In this document: positions 24,647-33,881 of the stretch, in pieces
Layout of the letters: the number at the start of each line of letters is the position of its first letter
Numbering within the stretch: position 1 is the first letter of the stretch
Origin: Acinetobacter sp. C32I
Lineage (GTDB): Bacteria; Pseudomonadota; Gammaproteobacteria; Pseudomonadales; Moraxellaceae
Direction of reading: 5' to 3'
Length of the DNA: 64,000 bases
Assembly: GCF_023702715.1 (NCBI RefSeq)
Contig: NZ_CP098480.1
Span: forward strand, 930,001-994,000
Made by a program: the position numbers and the translations under genes
The notes under the pieces: model-generated
What the model was told of the DNA's origin: nothing
Databases searched by the model: none
Seen by the model: only the letters and a program-made list of their open reading frames with translations

Positions 24647-26088
24647 CTTTAGGCTTTACTGCACTCGAACTGGCACGAATACAATTTGCCTTTACCGTTT
24701 CTTTTCATATTATTTTCCCAGCCATCTCCATCGGATTGGCCAGCTTTTTGGCGGTTTTAGAATGGCGTTGGCTACGGACCAAAGACCCGATTTATAAAGA
24801 CCTGTTTAAGTACTGGGTCAAAATCTTTGCGGTTGCCTTTGGTATGGGTGTTGTTTCTGGTGTGGTGATGAGCTACCAGTTCGGCACGAACTGGAGTGAA
24901 TTTTCCCGTATTGCAGGAAGTGTCACAGGCCCTTTACTGACTTATGAAGTCCTGAGTGCTTTCTTTTTGGAAGCTGGCTTCTTGGGTATCATGCTGTTTG
25001 GTTGGGGGCGTGTCAGTCCCAAGGCACATTTCTTTGCCACCTTAATGGTTGCGATTGGTACCTGTATCTCCATGTTCTGGATTCTCTCCTCCAACAGTTG
25101 GATGCAAACGCCTCAAGGTTTTGCGATCGAGAATGGCATTATTGTGCCGACAGACTGGTGGGCAATTGTCTTTAATCCCTCTTTCCCTTATCGACTGGTA
25201 CATATGGCGATTGCTGCCTTTATGGTTGCAGCGTTACTCGTTGCGGCAACAGCGGCTTGGCATTTGCTTAAAGGTCGCCGTGATGCCTTGGTCAAAACCT
25301 CGTTTTCGATGGCAATGTGGCTCATTCTGGTCTTAGCACCTTTACAAGTATTTGTTGGTGATGCGCATGGTCTGAATACTTTAGAACATCAACCTGCCAA
25401 ACTTGCAGCGATGGAGGGCCATTGGGAAACTAATTATGATGAGGGCATGCCGCTATATCTATTTGGTGTACCAGATATGCAAGAAGAACGCACTAAATAT
25501 GCCATTGCAATTCCAAATCTAGGCAGCCTGATCTTAACCCATTCTATGGATGGCACGGTTAAAGGTTTAAAAGACTTCGCCCCTGAAGATCGACCAAACT
25601 CTACCATTGTGTTCTGGAGTTTCCGTGTCATGGTGGGCTTAGGTATGCTCATGCTTTTGCTTGCCTTCGCTGGTGCTTGGCTCAGAAAAACTGGAAAGCT
25701 GTTTGAAAGTAAATGGTTTCACCGCTTTGCTTTAGTCATGGGTCCATCAGGATTTATCGCGGTACTGGCAGGTTGGTTTACCACTGAAGTTGGTCGCCAG
25801 CCTTGGGTGGTGTATGGCGTGATGCGTACCAAAGACGCACTTTCTCCTGTTTCCGCCGAACAAGTTGGTCTGACCCTGATTATTTTTGTGGTGGTGTACT
25901 GTGTTGTGTTTGGCATCGGGATCTATTACATGCTGAAACTGATGCATAAAGGCCCTCAATTCGTTGAGGCGGTGGATCTTGAGCCCGCAGGTCATGGTCA
26001 CTTCAAAACACCTATGCGTCCTTTAAGTGCGGTCGATGAAAGCATTGATCAACAAGACTCAACCAAAGAGGAGAAACACCATGATTGA
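24643..26088 (+). CDS. cydA: Cytochrome bd-type ubiquinol oxidase subunit I (CioA/CydA)
   Basis: This 481-residue integral membrane subunit carries the three hemes of the bd-type oxidase, which reduces O2 to water with ubiquinol. Expected heme ligands are visible: His22 (SFHIIFP), His187 (RLVHMAI) and Met330 (WSFRVMVG). GRQPW and the quinol-site stretch QPAKLAAMEGHWE are also present. The Q loop is short, as in cyanide-insensitive CioA. The acidic C-terminal tail overlaps cydB by 8 bp. It is preceded by a coupled 30-codon ORF. Confidence 0.96.
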   Translation: MTLGFTALELARIQFAFTVSFHIIFPAISIGLASFLAVLEWRWLRTKDPIYKDLFKYWVKIFAVAFGMGVVSGVVMSYQFGTNWSEFSRIAGSVTGPLLTYEVLSAFFLEAGFLGIMLFGWGRVSPKAHFFATLMVAIGTCISMFWILSSNSWMQTPQGFAIENGIIVPTDWWAIVFNPSFPYRLVHMAIAAFMVAALLVAATAAWHLLKGRRDALVKTSFSMAMWLILVLAPLQVFVGDAHGLNTLEHQPAKLAAMEGHWETNYDEGMPLYLFGVPDMQEERTKYAIAIPNLGSLILTHSMDGTVKGLKDFAPEDRPNSTIVFWSFRVMVGLGMLMLLLAFAGAWLRKTGKLFESKWFHRFALVMGPSGFIAVLAGWFTTEVGRQPWVVYGVMRTKDALSPVSAEQVGLTLIIFVVVYCVVFGIGIYYMLKLMHKGPQFVEAVDLEPAGHGHFKTPMRPLSAVDESIDQQDSTKEEKHHD

Positions 26089-27085
26089 TTTATCTCTGAT
26101 TTGGGTCGGCATTATCGGTCTCGGTGTATTGATCTATGTCATTCTGGATGGCTTTGATCTCGGTATCGGAATTCTGTTCCCCTTTATTAAAAATAGCGAA
26201 GAACGTGATGTGATGATGAACACCGTCGCACCAGTCTGGGATGGCAATGAAACTTGGATGGTACTCGGGGGTGCAGGCTTATTTGCTGCCTTTCCATTGG
26301 TCTATTCAACAGTGTTATCGGCTTTATATATGCCGATTACGCTGATGGTAATTGCCCTGATTTTCCGTGGCGTTGCCTTTGAGTTTCGTTTTAAAGCCAA
26401 TCGCACCAAATACTTATGGGATCAAGCCTTTATCTGGGGTTCGATTCTATCCAGCTTCCTGCAAGGTGTGATTTTAGGTGCTTATATTCAAGGCATCCAA
26501 ACGACCAATGGTATTTTCTCAGGTTCAGGCTTGGATTGGCTGACGCCTTTCGCCTTATTTACGGGGCTGGGTGTGGTTGCCATGTATGCCGCTTTGGGCT
26601 GTGGTTGGCTGATTATGAAAACAGATCATGAATTACAAGACCAGATGTATGCGTTGATGCCTAAACTGATCATCTTGCTATTTGTGGTCTTTGCTGGGGT
26701 CAGTTTATATACACCGCTAACTCATCCTGAAATTGCAGCACGCTGGTTTGCCCTACCAAATCTACTATATTTTAGCCCAGTACCCATCTTGGTCTTACTC
26801 TTTACCTTCCTGATTTTAAAAGCATGTAAACAACGCCAAGAGTTAAAACCGTTTATCTTCACCTTGGCCTTAGTGTTCTTGGCATTTACAGGTTTTGTGA
26901 TCAGCCTCTGGCCGAATATCATTCCGCCTTCGGTCACCATTTGGCAAGCCGCAGCACCGCATTCCAGCCAAAAGTTTGCCTTGGTTGGTGCATTAATTCT
27001 GATTCCGATCATTATCGGCTATACCATCCTATCGTACTGGGTGTTTAGAGATAAAGTACGGGTTGGCGATACGGGTTATCACTAG
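26081..27085 (+). CDS. cydB: Cytochrome bd-type ubiquinol oxidase subunit II (CioB/CydB)
   Basis: This 334-residue membrane partner of subunit I has the family opening IWVGIIGLGVLIYVILDGFDLGIG and the WDGNETWMVLGG motif. ATG 26081 has the strong ribosome site AGAGGAGAAA just upstream, inside the end of cydA. About eight membrane segments are visible. A 35-codon membrane-protein gene follows at 11 bp. Confidence 0.96.
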   Translation: MIDLSLIWVGIIGLGVLIYVILDGFDLGIGILFPFIKNSEERDVMMNTVAPVWDGNETWMVLGGAGLFAAFPLVYSTVLSALYMPITLMVIALIFRGVAFEFRFKANRTKYLWDQAFIWGSILSSFLQGVILGAYIQGIQTTNGIFSGSGLDWLTPFALFTGLGVVAMYAALGCGWLIMKTDHELQDQMYALMPKLIILLFVVFAGVSLYTPLTHPEIAARWFALPNLLYFSPVPILVLLFTFLILKACKQRQELKPFIFTLALVFLAFTGFVISLWPNIIPPSVTIWQAAAPHSSQKFALVGALILIPIIIGYTILSYWVFRDKVRVGDTGYH

Positions 27086-27096
27086 GAGTCGATGTA

Positions 27097-27204
27097 ATGA
27101 AACTATCTAAAACACAATGGTTTATCGTACTTTGGCTTGCTGGATTTTTAGGTTTATTGGCGATTGCAATGTTTTTTAGAGTATTGTTAAAACTCGCTTA
27201 TTAA
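27097..27204 (+). CDS. Small membrane protein after cydB, DUF2474-like
   Basis: This 35-codon ORF encodes MKLSKTQWFIVLWLAGFLGL and onward, a single transmembrane helix with a basic N-terminus and ending KLAY. Genes of this size directly after CioAB are usually annotated DUF2474 and are analogous to CydX, a stabilising subunit of bd oxidases. GGAGTCGATGTA precedes the ATG, and a terminator follows at 27225. Size, position and helix support the call. Binding to the oxidase is inferred. Confidence 0.82.
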   Translation: MKLSKTQWFIVLWLAGFLGLLAIAMFFRVLLKLAY

Positions 27205-27224
27205 GCTGACATTTTTCCTTGCAA

Positions 27225-27257
27225 TAAAAAAGACTATACCTCGGTATAGTCTTTTTT
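27225..27257 (+). terminator. Strong Rho-independent terminator of the cyd operon
   Basis: A near-perfect stem, AAAAAAGACTATACC against GGTATAGTCTTTTTT, lies 20 bp after the small membrane-protein stop. Its A- and T-rich flanks let it work in both directions, also ending the facing hydrolase gene. Confidence 0.9.
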
Positions 27258-27272
27258 AGGTATGACCTATTG

Positions 27273-28349
27273 CTATTTATTGATCGTGGCTTGGTAAAAC
27301 TGATCAATCGCATCGACCATTTGTGTTAGCCCTGGTTGTTCTAAAGGATAATGCCCTGCATTTTCTAACATCACAGTTTTAACAGGCACTTTATGGATAC
27401 GGCTCAAAAATGGTGTGCTTAAATCAAGCGGTGTCCAACGGTCTTGGGCCGGTTGAGTCAATAAAATTGGGCTCACATCAAAGTCTTCTGCTGCCACCTC
27501 GGGTTTATAGTGAATATAAGAGTCTAGAAATGTCAGAGAAACAGAGTTCCCAGCCGAGGTTTTATCCTTCATAAACACTTTTAAAGCCTCTTTATTATTC
27601 ACCAAAGTACTCATTTTACTGGCCCAACTCATCGGCACTCGCATCGATGCTAAAGGTGTTTTCGCTGTCCAATGGGTAATTGGTGTTCCGACACGGCTCA
27701 TGAACAAATTACTTGCAACCGTATCTTTCACCACTTGATTGCTGGTGTCGAGAAAGGTCATTCCCACAATTGCTTTTACTTTTTTATTCTTGGCAGCTAC
27801 ATGGTAAGTCAGCATGCCACCAGCACTCAAACCGTAAAGTACAATTGGGCGATTATCTTTGGCCAATTCAAGATCAATCAAGTCACTTCCTGCCTGTACC
27901 CAATCATCATATCGGATCACATTTCCTTTGCCGACTTGAGTCATACCATAACCCGGCATATCAACAGCAATCGTTTCATAGCCTCGGTCAGCCAATGGTT
28001 TACCCAAAATCATCGACATTTGACGACCATTGGTACCCACACCATGAAATAGAATGACTTTGATTTTTGCATTCGGATTTCGATACGTATCTAAATGGAT
28101 ATTATTCCCCTTCCATGCCCACCATTCTTCTTTCGGTAATTGATCTTTTGGAATATGGAATGGTTGAGGAAGAAATTGTTCGATTTGCTGCCAAGCAATT
28201 TGATTTTCATAGCCCATGTTTGAATCTCCAACTTTTATTTCTTTTGCGGATGTCGTACTGATTGCACATGCCATTAGCATCGTGATAGCGAGTTTGTTGA
28301 GAAACTGAGACACTCTAATGACTGAATTGTTCTGCTGAACTGTATTCAT
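27273..28349 (-). CDS. Alpha/beta-fold hydrolase, probably exported
   Basis: This 358-residue protein has a long N-terminal leader whose hydrophobic core (FLNKLAITMLMACAISTTSAK) suggests a signal peptide. The alpha/beta hydrolase core has the oxyanion segment FHGVGTNGRQ and the nucleophile elbow GLSAGG (Ser). The acid residue is probably in QDRWTPLD and the catalytic His in ENAGHYPLEQP. ATG 28349 was chosen over an upstream in-frame start at 28382. It is divergent from an AraC regulator 102 bp away, which probably controls it. The substrate, perhaps an ester, is unknown. Confidence 0.85.
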   Translation of the reverse strand: MNTVQQNNSVIRVSQFLNKLAITMLMACAISTTSAKEIKVGDSNMGYENQIAWQQIEQFLPQPFHIPKDQLPKEEWWAWKGNNIHLDTYRNPNAKIKVILFHGVGTNGRQMSMILGKPLADRGYETIAVDMPGYGMTQVGKGNVIRYDDWVQAGSDLIDLELAKDNRPIVLYGLSAGGMLTYHVAAKNKKVKAIVGMTFLDTSNQVVKDTVASNLFMSRVGTPITHWTAKTPLASMRVPMSWASKMSTLVNNKEALKVFMKDKTSAGNSVSLTFLDSYIHYKPEVAAEDFDVSPILLTQPAQDRWTPLDLSTPFLSRIHKVPVKTVMLENAGHYPLEQPGLTQMVDAIDQFYQATINK

Positions 28350-28451
28350 GTTTTGCCTTACACATTCATATCGGATAAACAAATATTAGGCTTTAGGATT
28401 TAAATCAGCCATGCTAGATTGGGACATCAATTTTAGTTTTTAGGCCAATCC

Positions 28452-29489
28452 GTGTTTGAGTTTCAAGACTATCTCAGGGCGCCATCAAGTGTGCAGTTAT
28501 TAATCGAGTTAGCTGAACAACTCGGCATAGCACCACACAGCGTATTGACAGGAACTGGGCTGAATCTAAGCAGATTAAATGATGTTAATGCGATTGTCAC
28601 ACCAGATGAAGAAATCAATGTCATCAATCATCTTATTGAATTACTATCACCTCACACAGCAGCTTTGGGCTTGTTGGCTGGCTTTAAGCATCAACTTACA
28701 AGCTATGGCATTTTAGGTTATGCCCTGATGAGTAGCGCTACAGGTTTAGATGCCATGAAACTTGTTCAACGCTATCTACCCCTCACCTACACCTTTGTTA
28801 AGATTCATTTTCATCAAGAAAATCAACAATGCTTGATCAGCTTTACTGAACCTGTTGGTCACAGCAGCGACTTACAACGGTTTGTGGTTGAGCGGGCCAT
28901 GGCTGCAACAGCAAGAGTTATTCGGGATATTTATGAAGATTCATTTCAACTGGATGCGTTTCATCTGAACTATCCAGCACCGCAGCATTTATCCTTGCCA
29001 CTGCCTGAACAATTTTTAGGGACAACGATTGCATTTAATCAAAAAAATAATGTTTTAAAGTTCAATGCCGCTCAATTAAATACACAACTGCCGCATGCAA
29101 ATCCGAACACAGCAGCGATGTGTGAACGCTTATGTAAGGAACTGATTCATCAGCGTCATACCACATTGACCACGACCATGATCGTTCGTGATTTTCTAAT
29201 CAATGCCCCAACGGGTACATTACTCAAGCTAAACCATATCGCAGATCGACTACATAGCAGTGAAAGAACCTTAAAAAGACGCTTACAAGAAGAAAATACC
29301 TCGTTTAGATTGATTCAAAATGAAGTCTTGCATCAACGTGCCAATGAACTTTTATCAGGGAGTTCAAGTCTCTCACAGGTCGCAGAACACCTTGGTTTTT
29401 CTGATTTATCTACGTTTTCCCAAGCTTATAAACGTTGGGCAGGTATTGCGCCAAGCCAATTCCAAAAAGCAAAAAATCAACCAGAATGA
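28452..29489 (+). CDS. AraC-family transcriptional regulator
   Basis: This 345-residue regulator carries an N-terminal arabinose-binding-like ligand domain (residues 20-200) and a C-terminal double helix-turn-helix (about 245-340, with LHSSERTLKRRLQEENTSF and HLGFSDLSTFSQAYKRWAG). It starts with GTG at 28452. It is divergent from the alpha/beta hydrolase, as is common for members that switch on lipid- or ester-degrading genes. The inducer is unknown. Confidence 0.9.
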   Translation: MFEFQDYLRAPSSVQLLIELAEQLGIAPHSVLTGTGLNLSRLNDVNAIVTPDEEINVINHLIELLSPHTAALGLLAGFKHQLTSYGILGYALMSSATGLDAMKLVQRYLPLTYTFVKIHFHQENQQCLISFTEPVGHSSDLQRFVVERAMAATARVIRDIYEDSFQLDAFHLNYPAPQHLSLPLPEQFLGTTIAFNQKNNVLKFNAAQLNTQLPHANPNTAAMCERLCKELIHQRHTTLTTTMIVRDFLINAPTGTLLKLNHIADRLHSSERTLKRRLQEENTSFRLIQNEVLHQRANELLSGSSSLSQVAEHLGFSDLSTFSQAYKRWAGIAPSQFQKAKNQPE

Positions 29490-29646
29490 GATCTTTGGTA
29501 TCATACTCAATCTGAAAATCGACATGACTGAGCTGTATAAAAAAGCATGTGAATTTCCGATAAAGGTAAATTCAGAATGGACAAAAACATGCTAACATCC
29601 AAATACTGACAATACACTATGTCAATTTATTTGGAAGGGTTCCAAT

Positions 29647-30078
29647 ATGTTAAAAACACAACAGGTCAAAATAATACAAGAATTCAATGCACCCATAGAC
29701 AAGGTCTTTGCAGTTCTAAGTGAACATGAAAATCTCAACAAAATTTTTGCACCCGCAAAAATCACCCGCATGAATAATGGCAAAGATGCGCGAAATGGCG
29801 TGGGTTCTGCACGTAAACTTTCGATTCCTTTAGCGCCTTCATTTGTTGAAACTAACTTGGTATACCAAGAAAATGAATTGATCGAATATGCAATCACCAG
29901 CGGCATTAGTCCAATTAAAGCGCATCGTGGCGTTATGAAATTTACTGATTTAGGCGGTGATCGCACTCGCTTGGATTACACCATTAGCTTTAAAGGCCGT
30001 GTGCCTTTAATTGGTCCCATTATTAAGGCTGCTCTACAAAACGGTATCAGCCGTGGTCTGAAAAAACTAAAATTTTAA
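29647..30078 (+). CDS. SRPBCC (START-like) family protein
   Basis: This 143-residue protein has the SRPBCC/polyketide-cyclase fold signature: an N-terminal strand and helix (IIQEFNAPIDKVFAVLSEHENLNKIFAP), a long antiparallel sheet and a C-terminal amphipathic helix (IIKAALQNGISRGLKKLKF). Members bind lipids or other hydrophobic ligands. GGAAGGG precedes the ATG. It is a single-gene unit with a hairpin after it. Ligand unknown. Confidence 0.85.
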   Translation: MLKTQQVKIIQEFNAPIDKVFAVLSEHENLNKIFAPAKITRMNNGKDARNGVGSARKLSIPLAPSFVETNLVYQENELIEYAITSGISPIKAHRGVMKFTDLGGDRTRLDYTISFKGRVPLIGPIIKAALQNGISRGLKKLKF

Positions 30079-30096
30079 TGTTGTCTCTGCACTGCG

Positions 30097-30125
30097 CCTT
30101 GACGGTAAACAGCAAACCGTCAAGG
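30097..30125. terminator. Bidirectional terminator between converging genes
   Basis: A perfect 10-bp GC-rich stem, CCTTGACGGT with ACCGTCAAGG over a 9-nt loop, sits between the SRPBCC gene and the facing transporter. Confidence 0.7.
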
Positions 30126-30137
30126 TTTACGCTATGT

Positions 30138-31400
30138 TTAAAGTGAAGATGTCACCGTGCCTAAAGGTTCTTTCCGAGTAACTGAATGCTCTGGCTTACG
30201 CAGTAAAATTAATGCAGAGATTGCAGCCAATAAAATCATAGGAATACTAGAAGCAATCACCACAATCTCACTTTGCCCTGTTCCGAGTAGATAACCTGCA
30301 ACCAAAGGCCCTGCAAAAGCACCTAAGCGTCCTACAGCAACCGCAGCCCCCACCCCTGTGCCTCGCATTTCAGTTGGATAATACTTGGCAGCCAAGGTGT
30401 ATAAAATTGACTGACAGCCAATCACGAACATCCCGCAGCTTGTAGCAAACAAGATAAAACTCGATGCGCTATTAGAATAGGCCAAACCAATTAATGAAAC
30501 CAAAATGCCAGCATACACACTGGCAACAATAAAGAATTTATTCAGTCGATCCAACATCAAACCTAAAATTAATACCCCAATCGAACCACCCAGATTAAAA
30601 CCAATCTGAATATAACTGGCTTGCTGCTTATTAAGTCCTAGTCCTGAGATTAAGGTCGGTAACCAGTTTTGGAACAATGCTAAAACCAACAAGGTACCAA
30701 AAAAGCTGAGCCATAGACTAGACGTCACCACGACACGTGGTTTGGCAAAAAGGACGTTGAACACACTTGGTTTTTGTGTAGTGACCTGAGGGATTTTGTT
30801 CAGATATGCTTTTGATTCAGGTAAAAAGAAAATAAGAATAGGAACTAAAATTAAAGGGGCAATCCCGCCTATATAAAAGATATGTCGCCATTCATGATCT
30901 GCTGTCAAAGACAAAGCAACCACGGAAGTCAAAACACCGCCTATCGGCATACCACAATACATCGCACTGACAGCCGTCGCTTTATACTTTTCAGGTACCG
31001 CTTCTGAAACCATGGTAATTACGATGGGTAAAGCCCCACCCATGCCGAGTCCTGTCAGAAACCGGACTAAAAGTAAGGAATTCAAATCTTTGGTAAAGGG
31101 TGTCAGTAAAGACATCAAGCCAAAAACTGCAATCGAAGTGATGAATACTTTTTTGCGCCCAATCGAATCAGCAATTCGACCTGCAATCAGTGCACCAGGT
31201 AATGTGCCTAAAACGGCTGCACTAAACACCCAACCCATCTCGGTACTGTTTAACAGCATTTCTGCTTTCATCCGCGGTGCAGCAACCCCCATAGACTGCA
31301 GATCAAATCCTTCAATAATGGCAAAAATGAAACAGAGGATGAGTGTAATCACGATTGCTTGTTTTGAAGCGCCTGCCTCTCTATTGGTCTCTTTTAACAT
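30138..31400 (-). CDS. MFS transporter, aromatic acid:H+ symporter type
   Basis: This 420-residue, 12-helix major facilitator resembles the AAHS group (BenK/PcaK/MhpT). After helix 1 it has IEGFDLQSMGVAAPR, and the loop 2-3 signature GRIADSIGRKKVF and RFLTGLGMGGALP are clear. It likely imports an aromatic or related carboxylate using the proton gradient. No catabolic genes flank it, so the substrate stays open. Confidence 0.87.
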   Translation of the reverse strand: MLKETNREAGASKQAIVITLILCFIFAIIEGFDLQSMGVAAPRMKAEMLLNSTEMGWVFSAAVLGTLPGALIAGRIADSIGRKKVFITSIAVFGLMSLLTPFTKDLNSLLLVRFLTGLGMGGALPIVITMVSEAVPEKYKATAVSAMYCGMPIGGVLTSVVALSLTADHEWRHIFYIGGIAPLILVPILIFFLPESKAYLNKIPQVTTQKPSVFNVLFAKPRVVVTSSLWLSFFGTLLVLALFQNWLPTLISGLGLNKQQASYIQIGFNLGGSIGVLILGLMLDRLNKFFIVASVYAGILVSLIGLAYSNSASSFILFATSCGMFVIGCQSILYTLAAKYYPTEMRGTGVGAAVAVGRLGAFAGPLVAGYLLGTGQSEIVVIASSIPMILLAAISALILLRKPEHSVTRKEPLGTVTSSL

Positions 31401-31525
31401 TGTTATCTTCCCTTTTTGATTCTTCCAGTTTATCGATCTAAAATTCCAAATATCGATTTAAATCTCCTTTTAGTCGCTAAAAAGACTAGCAGAGCGAATA
31501 TAGTTACGCAATATGTATTAAAATT

Positions 31526-31993
31526 ATGCAATATGTAATTCAAAAACTTGAGGCGTCTCATTTGAAATATAAGAAAAAGATCATTTTTAAATCGCTATTA
31601 TTGGCTCCAGTTCCCTTACTCTGCTTGATGGCTGTGCTGTTTATTCTCATGAACAATCAGTTTAAATTCGGTTCAATATTTGCAGTTATTGTTGGGCATC
31701 TTCTGGTTTATATGGCTTATTGCCTTTTGACCGTTCCATTTTCATTCTTGTTCTCGCTTGTTTTAAACCGCTATCAGTGTCTGAATTTTCTGACAATCTG
31801 CTTAAGCGCATTCGTCGTTGCGGCACCTTTTTTTACTCTTTTAGCGTGGGCTCATACAGGCCAACTCCCAAAGCAATGGTGGCTGGTCTATGCGGATATT
31901 TTTTCCTTGTTTATCGCCCTCATTCCAGCGGTTTGTTACTGGCTGATTTTGATTCATCATAAATCCCACCAGCCAGATCGCATCGATTTATAA
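31526..31993 (+). CDS. Hypothetical membrane protein (155 aa)
   Basis: Four hydrophobic segments are separated by short polar loops, with a basic N-terminus (HLKYKKKIIFK) and a hydrophilic tail (HHKSHQPDRIDL). I do not recognise a family. Its end overlaps the facing phosphatase gene by 6 bp. Confidence 0.6.
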   Translation: MQYVIQKLEASHLKYKKKIIFKSLLLAPVPLLCLMAVLFILMNNQFKFGSIFAVIVGHLLVYMAYCLLTVPFSFLFSLVLNRYQCLNFLTICLSAFVVAAPFFTLLAWAHTGQLPKQWWLVYADIFSLFIALIPAVCYWLILIHHKSHQPDRIDL

Positions 31994-32662
31994 AATCTTT
32001 ACTAAATCAGATAAATGCTGAATAGTGTGTGTGATATTTAATTGCAACTGATTGGGTAACTTGTTTGGGTTATACCAACAGGTCGAGATCTGACAAGAAG
32101 CAGCACCTTTCATATCTGCTTCAAGGCTATCCCCAATAAACAGCACGTCTTCTTTCGCAATCTGGCTTCTATGCAAACAGGTTTCAAAAAAACGCTGATC
32201 TGGTTTTTCATAGCCAATGTCATCTGAAATATATAAATCAGAGAAATGTGGCAATAAGCCAGCCAAGTCTAAACGAGCTTTTTGTTGAATAAGAATGCTA
32301 TTGGATGCAGCGAATAACTTATATTTTTGACTTAAATAATCAATGGCTTCAGCTGCACCAGCCTCAAGCGTATGCTGTTTAGCTAAATTTCCCTGAAAGG
32401 TATCACGGAAATGGTCATGATTAAGTTCAAGGTTTAATGCCCGAAATAATTGTTTAAATCGATTATTAATGACATCTTGTACCGTAATTTGACCTAACTT
32501 CTGCTTTTCCCATAAATGATGATTAATGGCTTTATAGGTTGAATAAGTAGCATCATCATGATCTAAATTAAATTCAGCAAAAGATTGAATAAATGCAGCG
32601 CGGTTAGCAACGCTAAAATTCAACAAAGTATCATCAATATCAAAGAATATAGCCTTGTACAT
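31988..32662 (-). CDS. yjjG: HAD-superfamily phosphatase, YjjG-like pyrimidine nucleotidase
   Basis: This 224-residue HAD subfamily IA enzyme has motif I FFDIDDTLLNF (nucleophile Asp8), motif II AASNS and motif III/IV GYEKPDQRFF followed by FIGDSLEADMKGA. YjjG enzymes dephosphorylate noncanonical pyrimidine nucleotides and so keep damaged bases out of DNA. Length and motif wording match YjjG well, though other HAD-IA members are close. Confidence 0.85.
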   Translation of the reverse strand: MYKAIFFDIDDTLLNFSVANRAAFIQSFAEFNLDHDDATYSTYKAINHHLWEKQKLGQITVQDVINNRFKQLFRALNLELNHDHFRDTFQGNLAKQHTLEAGAAEAIDYLSQKYKLFAASNSILIQQKARLDLAGLLPHFSDLYISDDIGYEKPDQRFFETCLHRSQIAKEDVLFIGDSLEADMKGAASCQISTCWYNPNKLPNQLQLNITHTIQHLSDLVKIL

Positions 32663-32775
32663 CAGAGCAATCTTACAACCGAAGCAAATATTGAGATAAT
32701 TTTATTATACCGAGTGATAAAAGAGCAAGCCGAAGTGGCCTGCTCAATGCTCGATATTCTCGTCTGACTATGCGC

Positions 32776-33222
32776 TCAATCTTTATCTCGCACCCACATC
32801 CAGACCAACACTGCTGCCATACAGGCAATCAGTGGATAGACCACCCACGGATGTGGAATGGTCCATATCATAATACCCGCAGCAATACTCATACTCACGG
32901 TAGAGATATATTTTGCTTTCTTGGGAATACGTCGGTTTTCTTGCCATTCTTGAATAATCGGTCCGATAAAACGATGGTTGAGAAACCATTGATGCAGCTT
33001 TTCAGAGCCTTTGGCTGCAAAGAACACTGCTAACAGGATAAAATCAACCGTTGGTAGCCCTGGAATAAAAATGCCAAGAATCCCTAAACCGATGCATAGC
33101 CAAGCCAGACAGATAAACAATAATCGCCACCACACTGAACGCGCTAACTTGCTTGCTGGCTGTGGTGTTGGCGATAAGGTCTCTGTTTTCATTTGATTAT
33201 CCATGCGATTAACGTTCTCCAT
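32776..33222 (-). CDS. YbaN/DUF454 family inner-membrane protein (cluster B)
   Basis: This 148-residue paralogue of the cluster A DUF454 protein has GILGIFIPGLPTVDFILLAVFF and the HQWFLNHRFIGP segment. It is the last gene of the hemophilin cluster, 27 bp after hemO. An in-frame ATG at 33204 is an alternative start. Its repeated partnership with hemO in both clusters suggests a role in heme or biliverdin handling at the membrane, not yet defined. Confidence 0.85.
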   Translation of the reverse strand: MENVNRMDNQMKTETLSPTPQPASKLARSVWWRLLFICLAWLCIGLGILGIFIPGLPTVDFILLAVFFAAKGSEKLHQWFLNHRFIGPIIQEWQENRRIPKKAKYISTVSMSIAAGIMIWTIPHPWVVYPLIACMAAVLVWMWVRDKD

Positions 33223-33249
33223 ACTGAAAAGCTGTTACTGCCTGATCAC

Positions 33250-33846
33250 TTATTTCAACTCATCGAGCTGGATTAATGCCTTTCCAAAATAGCCAAATGC
33301 ATCTAAAGCGCCTTGCACCACACGATCTTGTAACACTTGGTCAAAATCAGCCTCATCAAGTGCCTCAACAAAACGTTTCCACACTTTTGCTCGACCTTCT
33401 GGATAAGCCGCCAAATTGCGCGCTGCAAATGTTTCGGAGAAACCTAACTGCTTCTGCGCTTGTTTAAACAGAAATGCGGCACCTAAAGTTGAGCCTTCTG
33501 ACACATAGATCCAACCTAGTGCTTCAGGCAATTTGACTTCAGCACTTTGTAATGTCTGACCTGCGGGCTGAATACCCAAATCTTGCAAATCATCAAAGGC
33601 TTGTTGTGAGCGGCCACGAATGCCCAAATCTGGAATCAGTCCAGCAACCCCTTCCTGTTCAAAAAGATGCTCAATTTCCTGCTGGAAATAATATTGCGAC
33701 AAGGTAAATTGGGCGTATTTCTCCTTACTTGAAAATACATCTGCTTGCGCCATTAACTGGTGCATACGTTCATGTTCTGCCGCTGTTTCTTGCTTTAGAC
33801 GCTGAGAAAGGCGATTGGCAATCATTTGCTCTGTTGCTGCGTTCAT
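33250..33846 (-). CDS. hemO: Biliverdin-producing heme oxygenase (cluster B)
   Basis: This 198-residue heme oxygenase cleaves heme brought in by the hemophilin system. The proximal-ligand region is AAEHERMHQLM, the distal glycine-rich helix is GWIYVSEGSTLGAAFLFK, and ARNLAAYPEGRAKVW is retained. TAGGAG lies suitably before the ATG. It lies between tonB and ybaN in the leftward operon. It closely resembles the cluster A enzyme. Confidence 0.94.
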   Translation of the reverse strand: MNAATEQMIANRLSQRLKQETAAEHERMHQLMAQADVFSSKEKYAQFTLSQYYFQQEIEHLFEQEGVAGLIPDLGIRGRSQQAFDDLQDLGIQPAGQTLQSAEVKLPEALGWIYVSEGSTLGAAFLFKQAQKQLGFSETFAARNLAAYPEGRAKVWKRFVEALDEADFDQVLQDRVVQGALDAFGYFGKALIQLDELK

Positions 33847-33881
33847 GATTATTCTCCTAGAAAAAGAATAGGACTCATCGG

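Noticed and set aside
27672..28057. Two long plus-strand ORFs opposite the alpha/beta hydrolase
   Set aside because: They are shadows of a gene whose catalytic motifs are intact on the minus strand.
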